A stretch of 64,000 nt of DNA from Sphingobacteriales bacterium 46-32 (GCA_001898485.1 MKTY01000027.1:186001-250000); one strand, 5' to 3'; positions 6,888-16,576 are shown, counted from the stretch's first letter. Translations and numbers: made by a program. The notes: generated by a model from the sequence alone, not told the origin.

Positions 6888-7880
6888 ATGCAACACACCC
6901 ATTATCCGCTACTCATTATCGGTGGTGGTCCCATAGGACTGGCCTGTGCTATTGAAGCAAAAAAAGCAGGGATCGATTACTGTATTATTGAAAAAGGATG
7001 CCTCGTCAATTCACTCTATCATTACCCGGTGAATATGACTTTTTTTTCTACCTCCGAAAGGCTGGAGATTGGGGGTGTGCCATTTGTTTCGAATAACCCC
7101 AAGCCTACACGGGCAGAGGCGCTGGAGTATTACCGGCGTGTGGCACTTTCCTACGAGTTGCGTATCCATCTTTTCGAAGAAGTAGTGGCCGTTCATAAAC
7201 AGGCAACAACTGCGCAGCACCGGTTTAGTGTCGAAACCAGCCATCAAACTTATACGGCCGATTATATCATCATTGCAACAGGCTTTTATGATATACCGTA
7301 TAAACTCAATGTGCCGGGTGAAGATCTGCCCAAAGTAACCCATTACTATAAGGATCCTCATTTTTATGCATTTCAGAAAGTACTGGTTGTAGGCGCACAG
7401 AATTCTGCTGTAGATGCCGCACTGGAGACCTGGCGCAAGGGTGCCGAAGTGACGATGGTGATACGTGGACCGGAAATAGGTCAACGGGTCAAATACTGGG
7501 TGCGGCCCGATATCATCAACCGCATAAACGAAGGATCGATCAACGCTTATTATAACAGTACGGTACTTGAGATTGGCGAAAAAGAAGTAACAATTAATAC
7601 ACCCAATGGCCCTGTTACAATTGCCAACGATTGGGTCATTGCGCTTACCGGCTATCAGCCCAACCTGCAGTTTTTAACGCGCCTCGGCATTCGCCTCGCG
7701 CCCGATGCCATCCGTACGCCCGAAGTAGACCCGCTCACTTTTCAAACCAACCAGGAAGGAATTTACCTGGCGGGTGTGATTTGTGGCGGTATGAACACCC
7801 ACCGGCTGTTTATCGAAAATTCGCGGGCGCATGCCATAGCCATAGTGGAGCATATTAAGCAGAACTACCACCGTTCCTGA
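6888..7880 (+). CDS. ypdA: YpdA-type FAD/NAD(P)H-dependent (bacillithiol) disulfide reductase
   Basis: A 330-aa flavoprotein of the two-dinucleotide-binding-domain type. FAD site GGGPIGLACAIEAKKAG near the N-terminus, NAD(P)H site VVGAQNSAVDAALE at about 168, closing motif TGYQPN. There is no CxxC redox pair, as in YpdA, which reduces oxidised bacillithiol in Firmicutes and is widespread in Bacteroidota. ATG at 6888 is used; the frame also opens at TTG 6882, but that lies inside a perfect -7 box (TATATTTG, 6877-6884). The ATG is only 3 bases after that box, so the message could be leaderless. Confidence 0.85.
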   Translation: MQHTHYPLLIIGGGPIGLACAIEAKKAGIDYCIIEKGCLVNSLYHYPVNMTFFSTSERLEIGGVPFVSNNPKPTRAEALEYYRRVALSYELRIHLFEEVVAVHKQATTAQHRFSVETSHQTYTADYIIIATGFYDIPYKLNVPGEDLPKVTHYYKDPHFYAFQKVLVVGAQNSAVDAALETWRKGAEVTMVIRGPEIGQRVKYWVRPDIINRINEGSINAYYNSTVLEIGEKEVTINTPNGPVTIANDWVIALTGYQPNLQFLTRLGIRLAPDAIRTPEVDPLTFQTNQEGIYLAGVICGGMNTHRLFIENSRAHAIAIVEHIKQNYHRS

Positions 7881-7975
7881 CCAGGCTGCTACCATTCACT
7901 GGTTATAAAATACAGTCCGCTGGAAAAAACTTCAGGCGCCTGCAGACACAGATTACTTTTACCAAAACTTCTGCC

Positions 7976-9370
7976 ATGCGCAAGCTTGTTTGGGGTAGTC
8001 TGCTGGCTATTGCTGCTTTTGTAGCTGGATTATTATTCCTTATCAGGGGATGCCTCTCGCAATATGATGAGCGCTCTGCCATCGGTCCTGTCTTATTTTT
8101 TTCCGGCAAAGAAAGGCAGATACTGTTCAGTATTATACAATCCGAAGAAGCCACTTCCTATTCGCAAAAAGGCGGGTTTACGCAAAAGACAGTCAGTACC
8201 ACTTATTTCATTCAAAACAATGATGTGGCAACCGCCGAAAAGATTTCTGTTAAGCAGGTCAAACGGCATAAAGATATCCGGTCATTTCCGGTAGAGACCA
8301 TTGCAGCCTGGGGGCAGCTGGCCTGGGTATACATGGGCGAACTCATGGCCTTTGATCCTTTTACGCTGGAAAAGAAAGCCGATACGGAGATACTGGAAAA
8401 ACTCAACCCCGCAAGCCGGGGCTTGTGGCCACAGGAGCGGCGTTATTATGAATTTGATACCCGCCGGCAGCAACTGCTCGTGACGCTGGCAGACGGCAGT
8501 CGCTGGCAACTGGATCCGGCCAGCCTGTTGCTGAAATCTGCTACGGAGATTAAACCGGCAGATGATCAGGAGCTGCAGATCAGCTACTGGCGCGGGCTGG
8601 TACAGGCACAACAGCACCAGCAGGATAGTTTGTATACGCTGCTGCGTCAGCAAAAGCTGGCTGCACCGCAGTTTTATGCCCTGCGGCAGCGTGTACAACA
8701 GCAGCGCGATAGCTTGTATTTACTGATCAGGAATGGTGAAAAAATACAAAGAGACCAGCAACAGCTATACCGTCGGCAGGAGCAATTAAGTGAAAGCTAC
8801 TACCCTTCTTATTCTCAAATGCATACCAGTGTGGATACAACGGGCGGTCAGTTGTATGCCGTGCTGTCTGCCGATGAAATGAAGGAAGCCAATGTACGCA
8901 TCCAGTGGCAACAGGCCAATGGCGATGCGGTACGTAGGTTGTTGTATACAGCACCTTATTTCATGAATAAATATGATGAGGCCGAGTTTGAGAAAACAGC
9001 GGTAGTGCAACTCGAAAAAGCAGCTTATCTGCTCGATGGGGGTTTCCTGCTCGATAAAGCCACTGCCCAACCCATTCATCTGCGCAATCCCGATTCATGG
9101 CTTTTTATTGGTAAAAGCCGGGTGGGTCGTGAGGGTACAGTTGTGTTGAAGCGTATTGACAAATCGGGGAATATACGCTGGCAATTTGATACCGGCCTTA
9201 CAGAATGGGCGTACTGGCTCTGCACAGGCGACCGCCTGCTGGTGCTGGGAGCTGATAATCCGGAACTGGGTCATCAGCAGACACACCTGCTATGGACCAT
9301 CACGCTCGAAGATGGAAGTGTGCATGGGTATGATTATTTTTCCGATGCTCCCCGCATACCCAAACCCTGA
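7976..9370 (+). CDS. membrane-anchored protein of unknown function (possibly PA2928-like)
   Basis: 464 aa. One N-terminal membrane segment (LVWGSLLAIAAFVAGLLFLI) is followed by a large extracytoplasmic part. The first 190 residues and the last 130 contain beta-rich blocks with phrases typical of propeller or quinoprotein-like proteins (FDPFTLEKKADTEI, GQLYAVLSADEM, GNIRWQFDTGLTEWAYWL, LLVLGADNPELG). A central Gln/Leu-rich stretch (about 200-275) should be helical. The general pattern resembles the uncharacterised PA2928 family, but I am not certain. Transcribed away from ypdA with a 95-base gap; convergent with the next gene, 4 bases apart. Confidence 0.6.
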   Translation: MRKLVWGSLLAIAAFVAGLLFLIRGCLSQYDERSAIGPVLFFSGKERQILFSIIQSEEATSYSQKGGFTQKTVSTTYFIQNNDVATAEKISVKQVKRHKDIRSFPVETIAAWGQLAWVYMGELMAFDPFTLEKKADTEILEKLNPASRGLWPQERRYYEFDTRRQQLLVTLADGSRWQLDPASLLLKSATEIKPADDQELQISYWRGLVQAQQHQQDSLYTLLRQQKLAAPQFYALRQRVQQQRDSLYLLIRNGEKIQRDQQQLYRRQEQLSESYYPSYSQMHTSVDTTGGQLYAVLSADEMKEANVRIQWQQANGDAVRRLLYTAPYFMNKYDEAEFEKTAVVQLEKAAYLLDGGFLLDKATAQPIHLRNPDSWLFIGKSRVGREGTVVLKRIDKSGNIRWQFDTGLTEWAYWLCTGDRLLVLGADNPELGHQQTHLLWTITLEDGSVHGYDYFSDAPRIPKP

Positions 9371-9374
9371 TGTT

Positions 9375-10346
9375 TTAGTCATCGGTTGCTGAAAGTGTTT
9401 TGAGCAATGCAGCAAAACTGATCCAGTATATATTTCCTCCTCCGTTCTGCAGTTGCATGTAGGCATCCTGCAGTTCAGTAAACCTGTGCACAGCAGTACC
9501 GGCTACAGGCAAAGAGATCCGCTCGCTGGTAAAAAACAGGATCTGGCCATCGGGACTCAGTGAGGGACAGTAATCCAGTTTATCGGAATTGATAAGCCTG
9601 AGGTGCTGAGCCTGCTGCCATTGTCCGCTTCTGTTCTTCTTACTCAGGTAAAGATCTCCTCCGCCCATATCATCTGCACGTCCATATGCTGTAAACAACA
9701 AGTATTGTTCATCGGCCGACACGAATGCATTAAACTCATAACCCATACTGTTGATGGCCGCATCGAGTGGTTGCGGTTCTTCATAGCTGCTGCCATTCCA
9801 ACCGGCCGCATAAATATCTTCTTTTCCCATTCCACGCCTGTAGGCAGCTGTAAAATAAAGTGTGCCGCTGCGCGCTACACTGGGATAAAATTCATCGGCT
9901 TCTGTGTTGACGGGGCTGCCCAGATTTACTGGCGGGCTCCATCCTGCACTGGTACGGTGCATACACCAGATATCAAAATCTTTTGGTTTGTCGCCCTGTA
10001 CCGGCCTGTTTGAAACAAAGAAGAGCCGCTGCCCATCTGGCGAAAAACAGGGCTCAAGGTCTGCGTACCGGCCCGAAAACGGCGCTACTTCCGGAGCGCT
10101 CCAGGTACCATCGGGTTGTTTCCGAACAAACAGGATGGTTTGTAAACCGCCTGCCGGCGCCTGCAGTGTATAGTATACTTCCTGTCCGTCGGGCGAAAGA
10201 GCGAAATCCCGCTCCCGCAGCGAAGTATTTACCGGCAAGCGGTTAAAAAGACTGGCTGTATCCGGTGCATTCGTAAAAGGATTAACCTGAGCAGCCAGGC
10301 TATCGGCAATCAATAAGGTGAGTGCATAAAGAATCAGCTTGTTCAT
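9375..10346 (-). CDS. secreted PD40 (TolB-like beta-propeller) protein
   Basis: 323 aa with a Sec signal peptide (MNKLILYALTLLIADSLAAQ). Repeated WD40-like PD40 units with the SPDG core are visible: LSPDGQEVYYTL, FSPDGQRLFFVSNRP, FVSADEQYLLFTAYG, LSPDGQILFFTSER. PD40 repeats form TolB-like propellers in the periplasm, often fused to OmpA or peptidase domains in Bacteroidota, but here the propeller stands alone. Role unknown; a binding or scaffold function is likely. Its end is 4 bases from the convergent upstream neighbour. Confidence 0.82.
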   Translation of the reverse strand: MNKLILYALTLLIADSLAAQVNPFTNAPDTASLFNRLPVNTSLRERDFALSPDGQEVYYTLQAPAGGLQTILFVRKQPDGTWSAPEVAPFSGRYADLEPCFSPDGQRLFFVSNRPVQGDKPKDFDIWCMHRTSAGWSPPVNLGSPVNTEADEFYPSVARSGTLYFTAAYRRGMGKEDIYAAGWNGSSYEEPQPLDAAINSMGYEFNAFVSADEQYLLFTAYGRADDMGGGDLYLSKKNRSGQWQQAQHLRLINSDKLDYCPSLSPDGQILFFTSERISLPVAGTAVHRFTELQDAYMQLQNGGGNIYWISFAALLKTLSATDD

Positions 10347-10546
10347 ATTTATCAGATTAAAAGCAAAATAGGCGGATCTATCCTGTTGCTGTCACACTGT
10401 ATACAGGACGTGCATCAGCGCCTATATAAAACATGTCTACCCGTATTTTGCGGCTGATAGGGAGAAAAGCGGTGTTGATGGGGCGAAAGCTGTTTTTTTA
10501 CAGAAAGCATTCGAAGCTATTCCGGAAAATAACGACTTTTAATGTT

Positions 10547-11626
10547 ATGCGGCGTCGACTTCTCTATCATGTTTTATTCTGGGTGGGATATGTGTTGTTT
10601 GAAACCTATGTCGAGTTTGCCTGGATCAGTTCATCCTTTGCCTCCACTCCTCCCCTGCAGCGATGGATTATGGCGCTGGAAGCAGAATGTACGCTGGTGC
10701 TGATTAAAGTACCGCTTTGTTATTTTCTGTCTTATCTGCTGAATGCGGAGAATAGCTTGTGGTTTAAGGGGGCTGTTCGCAAGGTGGCAATCATGGTATT
10801 GTCGTTTGCCGTTGGTACTTTGCTTCATCGGGTGCTGATTGTTTTCTTTATCCTGCCCTACTGCTATCATGAGCCCACTTCCTCCAGTGCGCTTTTTGAA
10901 CCCAACCGGATCATTTCTTCTTTTCTTGATCTCATATTTGTAGCTGGTCTGCTCATTGCATTTAATCAGTACCGCATGCAGCAGGCTATGAAAGAAAAAC
11001 AGAAAGGCCTGGAAAAGGAAAAACTGGAAGCAGAGCTGAAATTTCTGCGTGCACAGACCAACCCTCATTTTTTATTCAATACACTGAATAATATTTACGC
11101 CCTGGCCCGCAAAAAATCGGATGAAACGCCCGAGGTGGTCATGAAGCTTTCGAAGTTGCTGCGGTTTATGTTGTACGAATCAGCAAGGCCCAGCATTTCG
11201 CTTGCAGAAGAACTGCGTGTAATGGATAATTATATAGAGCTGGAACGCATCCGGTACGATGACCGGCTGCAGATAGAAATGGAACGGTTGATAGACAATG
11301 AGCAGCAGCCCATTGCCCCGCTCATTTTATTGCCATTTGTAGAAAATGCATTTAAGCACGGTGCCAGCGAAAGCCGCTTTCAGTCGTTCATCCATTTGAG
11401 CATCACACTTCAAAACGGAGTACTTACCTTTATGATCAGTAATTCCATGGCCGAAGCCGATGACCAGCCGATACAGGAAAATATCGGGTTAAGCAATGTG
11501 CGCCGGCAACTGCAGCTTATGTATCCCGACCATCAGCTAAGCCTGGAAAGTTTAAAGGACCGGTTTTCCGTTTGCCTTATCCTAAACCTGCAATCATATG
11601 CAACAGTACCGGTGCATCATCGTTGA
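10547..11626 (+). CDS. LytS/YehU-family sensor histidine kinase
   Basis: About 359 aa from the ATG at 10547 (MRRRLLYHVLFWVGYVLFE, typical family start); the frame is open back to 10433. Four predicted membrane helices (about 1-160) precede a charged linker and the His_kinase (PF06580) domain. QTNPHFLFNTLNNIYALA carries the phosphorylated His, and LLPFVENAFKHG is the N-box of the ATPase domain. The sensing part is membrane-embedded with no large periplasmic domain. The 3' end overlaps the LytTR regulator by 29 bases, so the pair is co-translated. Confidence 0.9.
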   Translation: MRRRLLYHVLFWVGYVLFETYVEFAWISSSFASTPPLQRWIMALEAECTLVLIKVPLCYFLSYLLNAENSLWFKGAVRKVAIMVLSFAVGTLLHRVLIVFFILPYCYHEPTSSSALFEPNRIISSFLDLIFVAGLLIAFNQYRMQQAMKEKQKGLEKEKLEAELKFLRAQTNPHFLFNTLNNIYALARKKSDETPEVVMKLSKLLRFMLYESARPSISLAEELRVMDNYIELERIRYDDRLQIEMERLIDNEQQPIAPLILLPFVENAFKHGASESRFQSFIHLSITLQNGVLTFMISNSMAEADDQPIQENIGLSNVRRQLQLMYPDHQLSLESLKDRFSVCLILNLQSYATVPVHHR

Positions 11627-12335
11627 AGACGAACCCCTGGCAGCAGAGATTCTGGCCGATTATGTGCGCCAGATACCTTTTCTGTCGCTGGAAAAAATCT
11701 GCCCCGATGCTCTTTTCGCCATCGAATACCTGCAGCAGGAACCTGTTGATCTCATCTTTCTGGATATACATCTGCCCCGGCTCAAAGGACTTGATTTTAT
11801 TAAGACATTGCAGCAGCCTCCCGCCATCATTGTCACCACGGCCTATCATGAATATGCGGTGCAGGGATATGAATTGAATGTACTCGACTACCTGCTCAAG
11901 CCGATCGAGTTCAGCCGTTTTTTGCAGGCAGTCAACAAACTGCGCCAGGGACAGACACGTATTCCGGTCCCCACTGCCGTTGTACCGGCCGTACCCGAAA
12001 GACCATTTCTTTATTTTAATGTCAGTAAGAAAAAAGTACGTGTCTTCCTCGATGAAATATTGTACATAGAAAGTATTAAGGAATATATCCGGATCGTTAC
12101 GCCACGTCAGTCGATCCTGACCAAGTTTCAACTGGGACAGGTGGAAGAAATGCTCACCCGCAACAATTTTTTACGTGTACACCGTTCGTTTATCGTGTCG
12201 CGCGATAAGATTGATGCCTTTACTGCTACCGATGTGGAGATTAATAAGCACCTGATTCCTATCGGCCGCAGTTATAAGGAAGTTGTGCTGGCCATTCTCG
12301 ACAGTTCGGCAGCAGAACCCGGTCAACCAGCCTGA
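11598..12335 (+). CDS. LytTR-family response regulator
   Basis: 245 aa. The receiver domain (1-120) has the acidic pair at Glu10/Asp11, the phospho-acceptor Asp56 in FLDIHLP, and the KPIEFSRF switch end. A LytTR DNA-binding domain (about 140-240) has LYIESIKEYIRIVT, FLRVHRSFIVS and the closing IPIGRSYKE. Cognate partner of the overlapping LytS-type kinase. Such pairs in Bacteroidota control diverse functions; nothing nearby tells which genes are targets. Confidence 0.93.
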   Translation: MQQYRCIIVEDEPLAAEILADYVRQIPFLSLEKICPDALFAIEYLQQEPVDLIFLDIHLPRLKGLDFIKTLQQPPAIIVTTAYHEYAVQGYELNVLDYLLKPIEFSRFLQAVNKLRQGQTRIPVPTAVVPAVPERPFLYFNVSKKKVRVFLDEILYIESIKEYIRIVTPRQSILTKFQLGQVEEMLTRNNFLRVHRSFIVSRDKIDAFTATDVEINKHLIPIGRSYKEVVLAILDSSAAEPGQPA

Positions 12336-12680
12336 GTGTACGACTCCCAACCGGCATTACAGACCTATCAATGCAGCCTACCTCCCTATCAGTGTATTGA
12401 TCTTGCAGCAATTGCTGTATATGCAGCAGAAAATACCCATCGTTTGTTTCGGAAAGAAGCGATTGTAAACATGCATAGTTTAGTGTGAACACAGGAATTT
12501 CTGATGGCTGCAAGTGCCATCTGTATTTATCTGCCAGACCACCGGTGCCTTTTCAGGCCACGCCCGTTGCCGTGGGAAATAATACGCGGGATATTTTAAA
12601 TCCGGTCTCTGGATAAGGTAAAACAAAGAAGATGTATCTGTGTGATAGTGTGGCAGCCGCACAACATTAAGCCGGCTGAA
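12336..12680. other. 345-bp non-coding gap
   Basis: Between the LytTR gene and the convergent GNAT gene. Short open frames exist on both strands but none has a recognisable start context, codon pattern or domain. I see no repeat or hairpin except the terminator at its right end. Confidence 0.6.
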
Positions 12681-12710
12681 AAGGCGGGTATCTTCATACC
12701 GGCCTTTTTT
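12681..12710 (-). terminator. bidirectional terminator of the GNAT gene
   Basis: Stem AAGGCGGGTAT / ATACCGGCCTT with one mismatch, a 4-base loop, and a T-run on the plus side (six T). It overlaps the last two bases of the minus-strand GNAT gene. Confidence 0.6.
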
Positions 12711-13239
12711 ATTGCAATTGTTTTTTCATCAACCAGTCTGTCTGTACATCATCGCCCAGTATAAAGGGGTGTTCTGCAAATTTTACAAAACCGTTTTTTT
12801 CATAAAAACGGATAGCCCGCTGGTTATGCTCCCATACACCCAGCCACACCTGTTCACAACCGGCCAGTTTTGCCCGCTCTATGCATTGCTCCATGAGGCA
12901 GTGTCCTATGCCGGTACCGATGGCTGATTTTTCTACATACAGGCGGGCTATTTCCATCGCCTTACTGTTGCCCAGTGATGGTGGATTGTTATTAAACCGT
13001 AGCCTGGCATAACCCTGTACATCTTCGCCGGCAAATGCCAGCAGGAATAAGTTGCCGGGAGCGCCTACTTCTTCCACGAGTTTCTCAAAAGTAAACTGCT
13101 CATCCATAAACTTATCCATATCGGCAGCCTTATTGCTGGCGGCAAAGGTGTCATAAAAAGTCCGCCGGCTCATATCGGCAATTAAAGCGGCTTCTGCCAG
13201 CCCGGCTTCGCGGATCGTCAGCATAGGGTGATTGCGCAT
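12709..13239 (-). CDS. GNAT-family N-acetyltransferase
   Basis: 176 aa. N-terminal IREAGLAEAALIADMSRRTFYDTFA and the acetyl-CoA block ARLYVEKSAIGTGIGHCLME (the Q/RxxGxG/A site is GTGIGH), followed by WLGVWEHNQRAIRFYEKNGF. This order matches the PaiA-like subgroup that acetylates small molecules or polyamines, but the substrate cannot be read from sequence. The start at 13239 or the internal Met six codons later are both possible. Confidence 0.85.
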   Translation of the reverse strand: MRNHPMLTIREAGLAEAALIADMSRRTFYDTFAASNKAADMDKFMDEQFTFEKLVEEVGAPGNLFLLAFAGEDVQGYARLRFNNNPPSLGNSKAMEIARLYVEKSAIGTGIGHCLMEQCIERAKLAGCEQVWLGVWEHNQRAIRFYEKNGFVKFAEHPFILGDDVQTDWLMKKQLQ

Positions 13240-13298
13240 GAGGGGGTCATTTTTAAGAATGGGTCAAAGTTATGCAGTGATAGAGCATGCCCTCTGGC

Positions 13299-14009
13299 TT
13301 ACTTTTCCCTGCTCCATATCTCGTGCAGCGGATCGCCCTTGCTGCTTTTACCGCTATGGTGCCAGTCGTTACCTTTTACTTCGCCCGAGAAACTAAGCGA
13401 AGCGCCCACGCGCGAGCTGTCGCGCGAAAAGAACTCAATGGTTTCTGTATACTGGTTGTTAATAAAAGTATAGGTACCGCCGCCGGTGCCAAAAAACTCA
13501 CGGGTGGCGGGGTTAATAGCCATCCATTGAAAACGGTTGCCCGTCAGCAGTTTTAATGTCTTACGGTCTGCTTTGGGTATCTGGCTCATTTCGCCGCCCT
13601 GCATACGTCCGCTGATACGCCAGTTGCCCGACAAATCTCCTTTGCCATCATCGCCCTGTTGCCAGCTGCTGATGCCGGTGCCCAGATCGAGTGTAAGTGT
13701 GTTGGCTTTGCGGGTGTAGTTATACGAGAAAGCCTGGCCTATACGGTCTTTTACCTGTGTGTCGAATTCGATTGTGACCTGTGCTGTGTTTCCGTCAAAC
13801 CGGATGGGACCACCAAAGCTGCGAATGAATTTTTTGTTGGCTTTATCAAAAGCTGTCCAGGTAAAATACTGGTCTTTGATCAGTATCCATTGCTCTTCCT
13901 GGCCCTTGCGAGACTGCCAGGAACCTTCGTGTGTATCGGCATCGGGGCGATGGGCTGCTGTGGTCAGTATAAGCAGGGCTGTGCTGCAGAGGAGGAGTAA
14001 AATTTTCAT
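13299..14009 (-). CDS. secreted protein with two related beta-rich halves (DUF4488-like)
   Basis: 236 aa from MKILLLLCSTALLILTTAAHR, a Sec signal peptide. The open frame continues 30 codons upstream into the 147-bp tandem repeats, which I treat as non-coding. Two halves look related: each has a WQ/W phrase, a QYFTWTAF / RFQWMAI strand, a GGxxxF segment and an NTAQVTIEF / NNQYTETIEFF strand. That is a duplicated lipocalin-like arrangement as in Bacteroidota proteins annotated 'membrane or secreted protein' (DUF4488). Function unknown. Confidence 0.75.
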   Translation of the reverse strand: MKILLLLCSTALLILTTAAHRPDADTHEGSWQSRKGQEEQWILIKDQYFTWTAFDKANKKFIRSFGGPIRFDGNTAQVTIEFDTQVKDRIGQAFSYNYTRKANTLTLDLGTGISSWQQGDDGKGDLSGNWRISGRMQGGEMSQIPKADRKTLKLLTGNRFQWMAINPATREFFGTGGGTYTFINNQYTETIEFFSRDSSRVGASLSFSGEVKGNDWHHSGKSSKGDPLHEIWSREK

Positions 14010-14066
14010 GCGACAAGCTTTTTTTAAAGTTACGGTTTCTGGTCTGTAAGGCGAACGATCTGTAGT

Positions 14067-14939
14067 GGAAGGTCGTGACTCAATTTGGTACTCCTGCATT
14101 TCACGCTGCCATCAGAGTCCTGTCTGCGTTTGCTGTGGTTAAAATTTCCCGCAGATGGCGCAGATTTACGCAGATGAATGTTTCCCGGTTTTTCAAACTG
14201 AGTCATATCCAGAGGAAGGTCGTGACTCAATTTGGTATTCCTGCATTTCACGCTGCTATCAGGGGCCTGTCTGCGTTTGCTGTGGTTAAAATTTCCCGCA
14301 GATGGCGCAGATTTACGCAGATGAATGTTTCCCGGTTTTCAAACTGAGTCATATCCAGAGGAAGGTCGTGGCTCAATTTGGTATTCCTGCATTTCACGCT
14401 GCTATCAGAGTCCTGTCTGCGTTTGCTGTGGTTAAAATTTCCCGCAGATGGCGCAGATTTACGCAGATGAATGTTTCCCGGTTTTTCAAACTGAGTCATA
14501 TCCAGTGGAAGGTCGGGACTCAATTTGGTATTCCTGCATTTCACGCTGCCATCAGGGTCCTGTCTGCGTTTGCTGTGGTTAAAATTTCCCGCAGATGGCG
14601 CAGATTTACGCAGATGAATGTTTCCCGGTTTTGAAACTGAGTCATATCCAGAGGAAGGTCGTGGCTCAATTTGGTATTCCTGCATTTCACGCTGCCATCA
14701 GGTTCCTGTCTGCGTTTGCTGTGGTTAAAATTTCCCGCAGATGGCGCAGATTTACGCAGATGAATGTTTCCCGGTTTTTCAAACTGAGTCATATCCAGTG
14801 GAAGGTCGTGACTCAATTTGGTATTCCTGCATTTCACGCTGCCATCAGGGGCCTGTCTGCGTTTGCTGTGGTTAAAATTTCCCGCAGATGGCGCAGATTT
14901 ACGCAGATGAATGTTTCCCGGTTTTCAAACTGAGTCATT
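14067..14939. repeat. six tandem copies of a 146/147-bp repeat (family B)
   Basis: Unit starts at 14067, 14214, 14360, 14507, 14653 and 14800, so the period alternates 147, 146, 147, 146, 147. Units differ at only a few positions (for example AGAGTCC, AGGGGCC, AGGTTCC). Each contains the core CCCGCAGATGGCGCAGATTT, continuing ACGCAGAT, that is three CGCAGAT heptamers spaced about one helical turn apart. The 146/147 alternation breaks the reading frame every second copy, so the long open frames on both strands are not credible genes. The block sits between the secreted protein gene's 5' end and the thiolase terminator. Confidence 0.95.
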
Positions 14940-14954
14940 ACCTGTTTAAAGCAA

Positions 14955-14983
14955 AAAGCGCTCCATGGTTGGTGGAGCGCTTT
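14955..14983 (-). terminator. terminator of the thiolase gene
   Basis: An 11-bp perfect stem AAAGCGCTCCA / TGGAGCGCTTT with a 7-base loop, 17 bases after the thiolase stop; the minus-strand continuation is T-rich (TTTTTGC). Confidence 0.8.
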
Positions 14984-15000
14984 AATTTTTTAAGAGTTGA

Positions 15001-16182
15001 TCAATCCATATTCTCGATTACCATGGCCGAGGCGCCGCCTCCGCCATTGCAGATGCCGGCGGCACCATACCTGGCTTTATTGGCCTTGAGCACATTGAGC
15101 AGGGTTACGATGATACGCGCACCACTTGCACCCAGGGGGTGACCGATTGATACGGCTCCGCCATGTGCATTCACACGGGCGGGATCCAGTTGCATGCGGC
15201 GTGAATTCTCAATACCTACCACGGCAAAGGCTTCGTTGAGCTCCCAGTAGTCAATATCACTCATCGTTAAGCCAGCCTTGGCCACCGCTTTGGGTACGGC
15301 CAGTGCGGGTGTGGTGGTAAACCATTGCGGAGCCTGCTCTGCATCGGCATAGGCGCGGATGCGGGCCAGTGGTTTTAATCCAAGTTCTGCTGCTTTTTCC
15401 TTACTGACCAGCACGAGGGCCGCAGCGCCGTCATTCATGGTAGAGGCATTGGCAGCCGTTACGGTTCCGTCTTTCTGGAAAGCGGGACTTAATGAAGGGA
15501 TCTTATCAAATTTTACATTGTAGGGTTCTTCGTCTTTAGCAAATACAATGGGGTCGCCTTTGCGTTGGGGAATTTCCACCGGCACTACTTCGGCATCAAA
15601 CAAACCGGTTTCCCAGGCGCGCTGACTGCGCTGATAACTTTCTATGGCAAACTGGTCCTGCTCTTCGCGGCTGATGCCGCATTCTTTGGCACAGAGTTCT
15701 GCTGCATTGCCCATGGCTTTACCATCGTATACATCAGTAAGCCCGTCTTTGGCCAGCCCATCAAGCATCGAGACATTACCATACTTATTGCCCCAGCGCA
15801 TCTGCTCTGCATAAAAAGGCACATTGCTCATACTTTCCATGCCACCGGCAACCACCACATCAGCATCGCCCAGTAAAATACTTTGTACAGCCTGTGCAAT
15901 GGCTTTCATACCGCTGGCACAAACTTTATTAACAGTAGTACAGTTCACATGATCGGGCAATCCGGCAAACCGGGCTACCTGGCGGGCGGGAGCCTGACCC
16001 AGATTGGCCTGTATCACACAACCCATCAGCAGATCCTGCACCTGCTCGGGTTTAAGGCCGGCGCGGCTTACCGCCGCCTTTACGGCAATGGCGCCTAATT
16101 GTGTAGCGGAAAGAGATTTGAGTGATCCTCCAAAACTGCCTATCGGGGTTCTTACGGCCGATACGATATAGACTTCTTTCAT
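15001..16182 (-). CDS. acetyl-CoA C-acyltransferase (thiolase)
   Basis: 393 aa, full length for a thiolase. The nucleophile Cys88 is in [10 protein letters not shown]; the conserved [22 protein letters not shown] (His) and CNGGGGAS (second Cys) motifs are intact. It either condenses two acetyl-CoA (biosynthetic, polyhydroxybutyrate or mevalonate entry) or cleaves 3-ketoacyl-CoA in beta-oxidation. The start [15 protein letters not shown] resembles acetyl-CoA acetyltransferases. No other beta-oxidation gene is adjacent. The gene stands alone, with its own terminator. Confidence 0.93.
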   Translation of the reverse strand: MKEVYIVSAVRTPIGSFGGSLKSLSATQLGAIAVKAAVSRAGLKPEQVQDLLMGCVIQANLGQAPARQVARFAGLPDHVNCTTVNKVCASGMKAIAQAVQSILLGDADVVVAGGMESMSNVPFYAEQMRWGNKYGNVSMLDGLAKDGLTDVYDGKAMGNAAELCAKECGISREEQDQFAIESYQRSQRAWETGLFDAEVVPVEIPQRKGDPIVFAKDEEPYNVKFDKIPSLSPAFQKDGTVTAANASTMNDGAAALVLVSKEKAAELGLKPLARIRAYADAEQAPQWFTTTPALAVPKAVAKAGLTMSDIDYWELNEAFAVVGIENSRRMQLDPARVNAHGGAVSIGHPLGASGARIIVTLLNVLKANKARYGAAGICNGGGGASAMVIENMD

Positions 16183-16260
16183 ATAGTTTTTTTAGCAAAA
16201 AGTGTTGTAAAGATAACGATTGTTAGTGTAACAGGTTGGGGGAATAATTATAGGGAAATG

Positions 16261-16324
16261 TGCTGATGTGCTAATGTGCTAATGTGCTGGTGTGCTAATG
16301 TGCTGGTGTGCTAATGTGCTAATG
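16261..16324 (+). repeat. octamer array A3, 8 units
   Basis: Exactly eight 8-bp units of the TGCTRRTG family (TGCTGATG, TGCTAATG, TGCTGGTG) in the gap between the thiolase start and the rhodanese-thioredoxin gene. No inverted partner is visible nearby, unlike the paired arrays. The rest of the gap (16325-16544) has no gene that I can support. Confidence 0.9.
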
Positions 16325-16544
16325 AAACCTTTACGGCCCCGCCTGCTATAATAAACAGTGGGCGTAGCCAATCATACACCGATCGGAAGCCTGATCGGGC
16401 GGCTTATGAAGCGAATGATCAAACAGGGTATTAGAATATTGATAGGGAGGTCTGGAATTTGCAAAAGTCTTCAAAGCACCTGTAGGAATCTGATGAGGAA
16501 AAGAACGCTTTATCAGATAATTTTTCCCGCACAACAGTGATGCC

Positions 16545-16552
16545 TACCTTTG
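16545..16552 (+). promoter_or_regulatory. -7 box of the rhodanese-thioredoxin gene
   Basis: TACCTTTG, a full match to TAnnTTTG, 24 bases before the ATG. A T-rich TTTTT at 16521-16525 lies near the expected -33 distance. Confidence 0.5.
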
Positions 16553-16576
16553 CATTTCCAGTAAAATTGAAGAAGA

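Noticed and set aside
12259-12513. 84-aa minus-strand frame in the gap after the LytTR gene
   Set aside because: Overlaps the LytTR gene and shows no recognisable pattern.
14075-14933. Long open frames on both strands through the 147-bp repeats (90-145 aa)
   Set aside because: They are copies of the same repeat read in different frames, break at the 146-bp period steps and have no independent start or ribosome-binding context.
14067-14939. Repeat block as an integron or attC array
   Set aside because: Copies are almost identical, contain no genes and no integrase is present.
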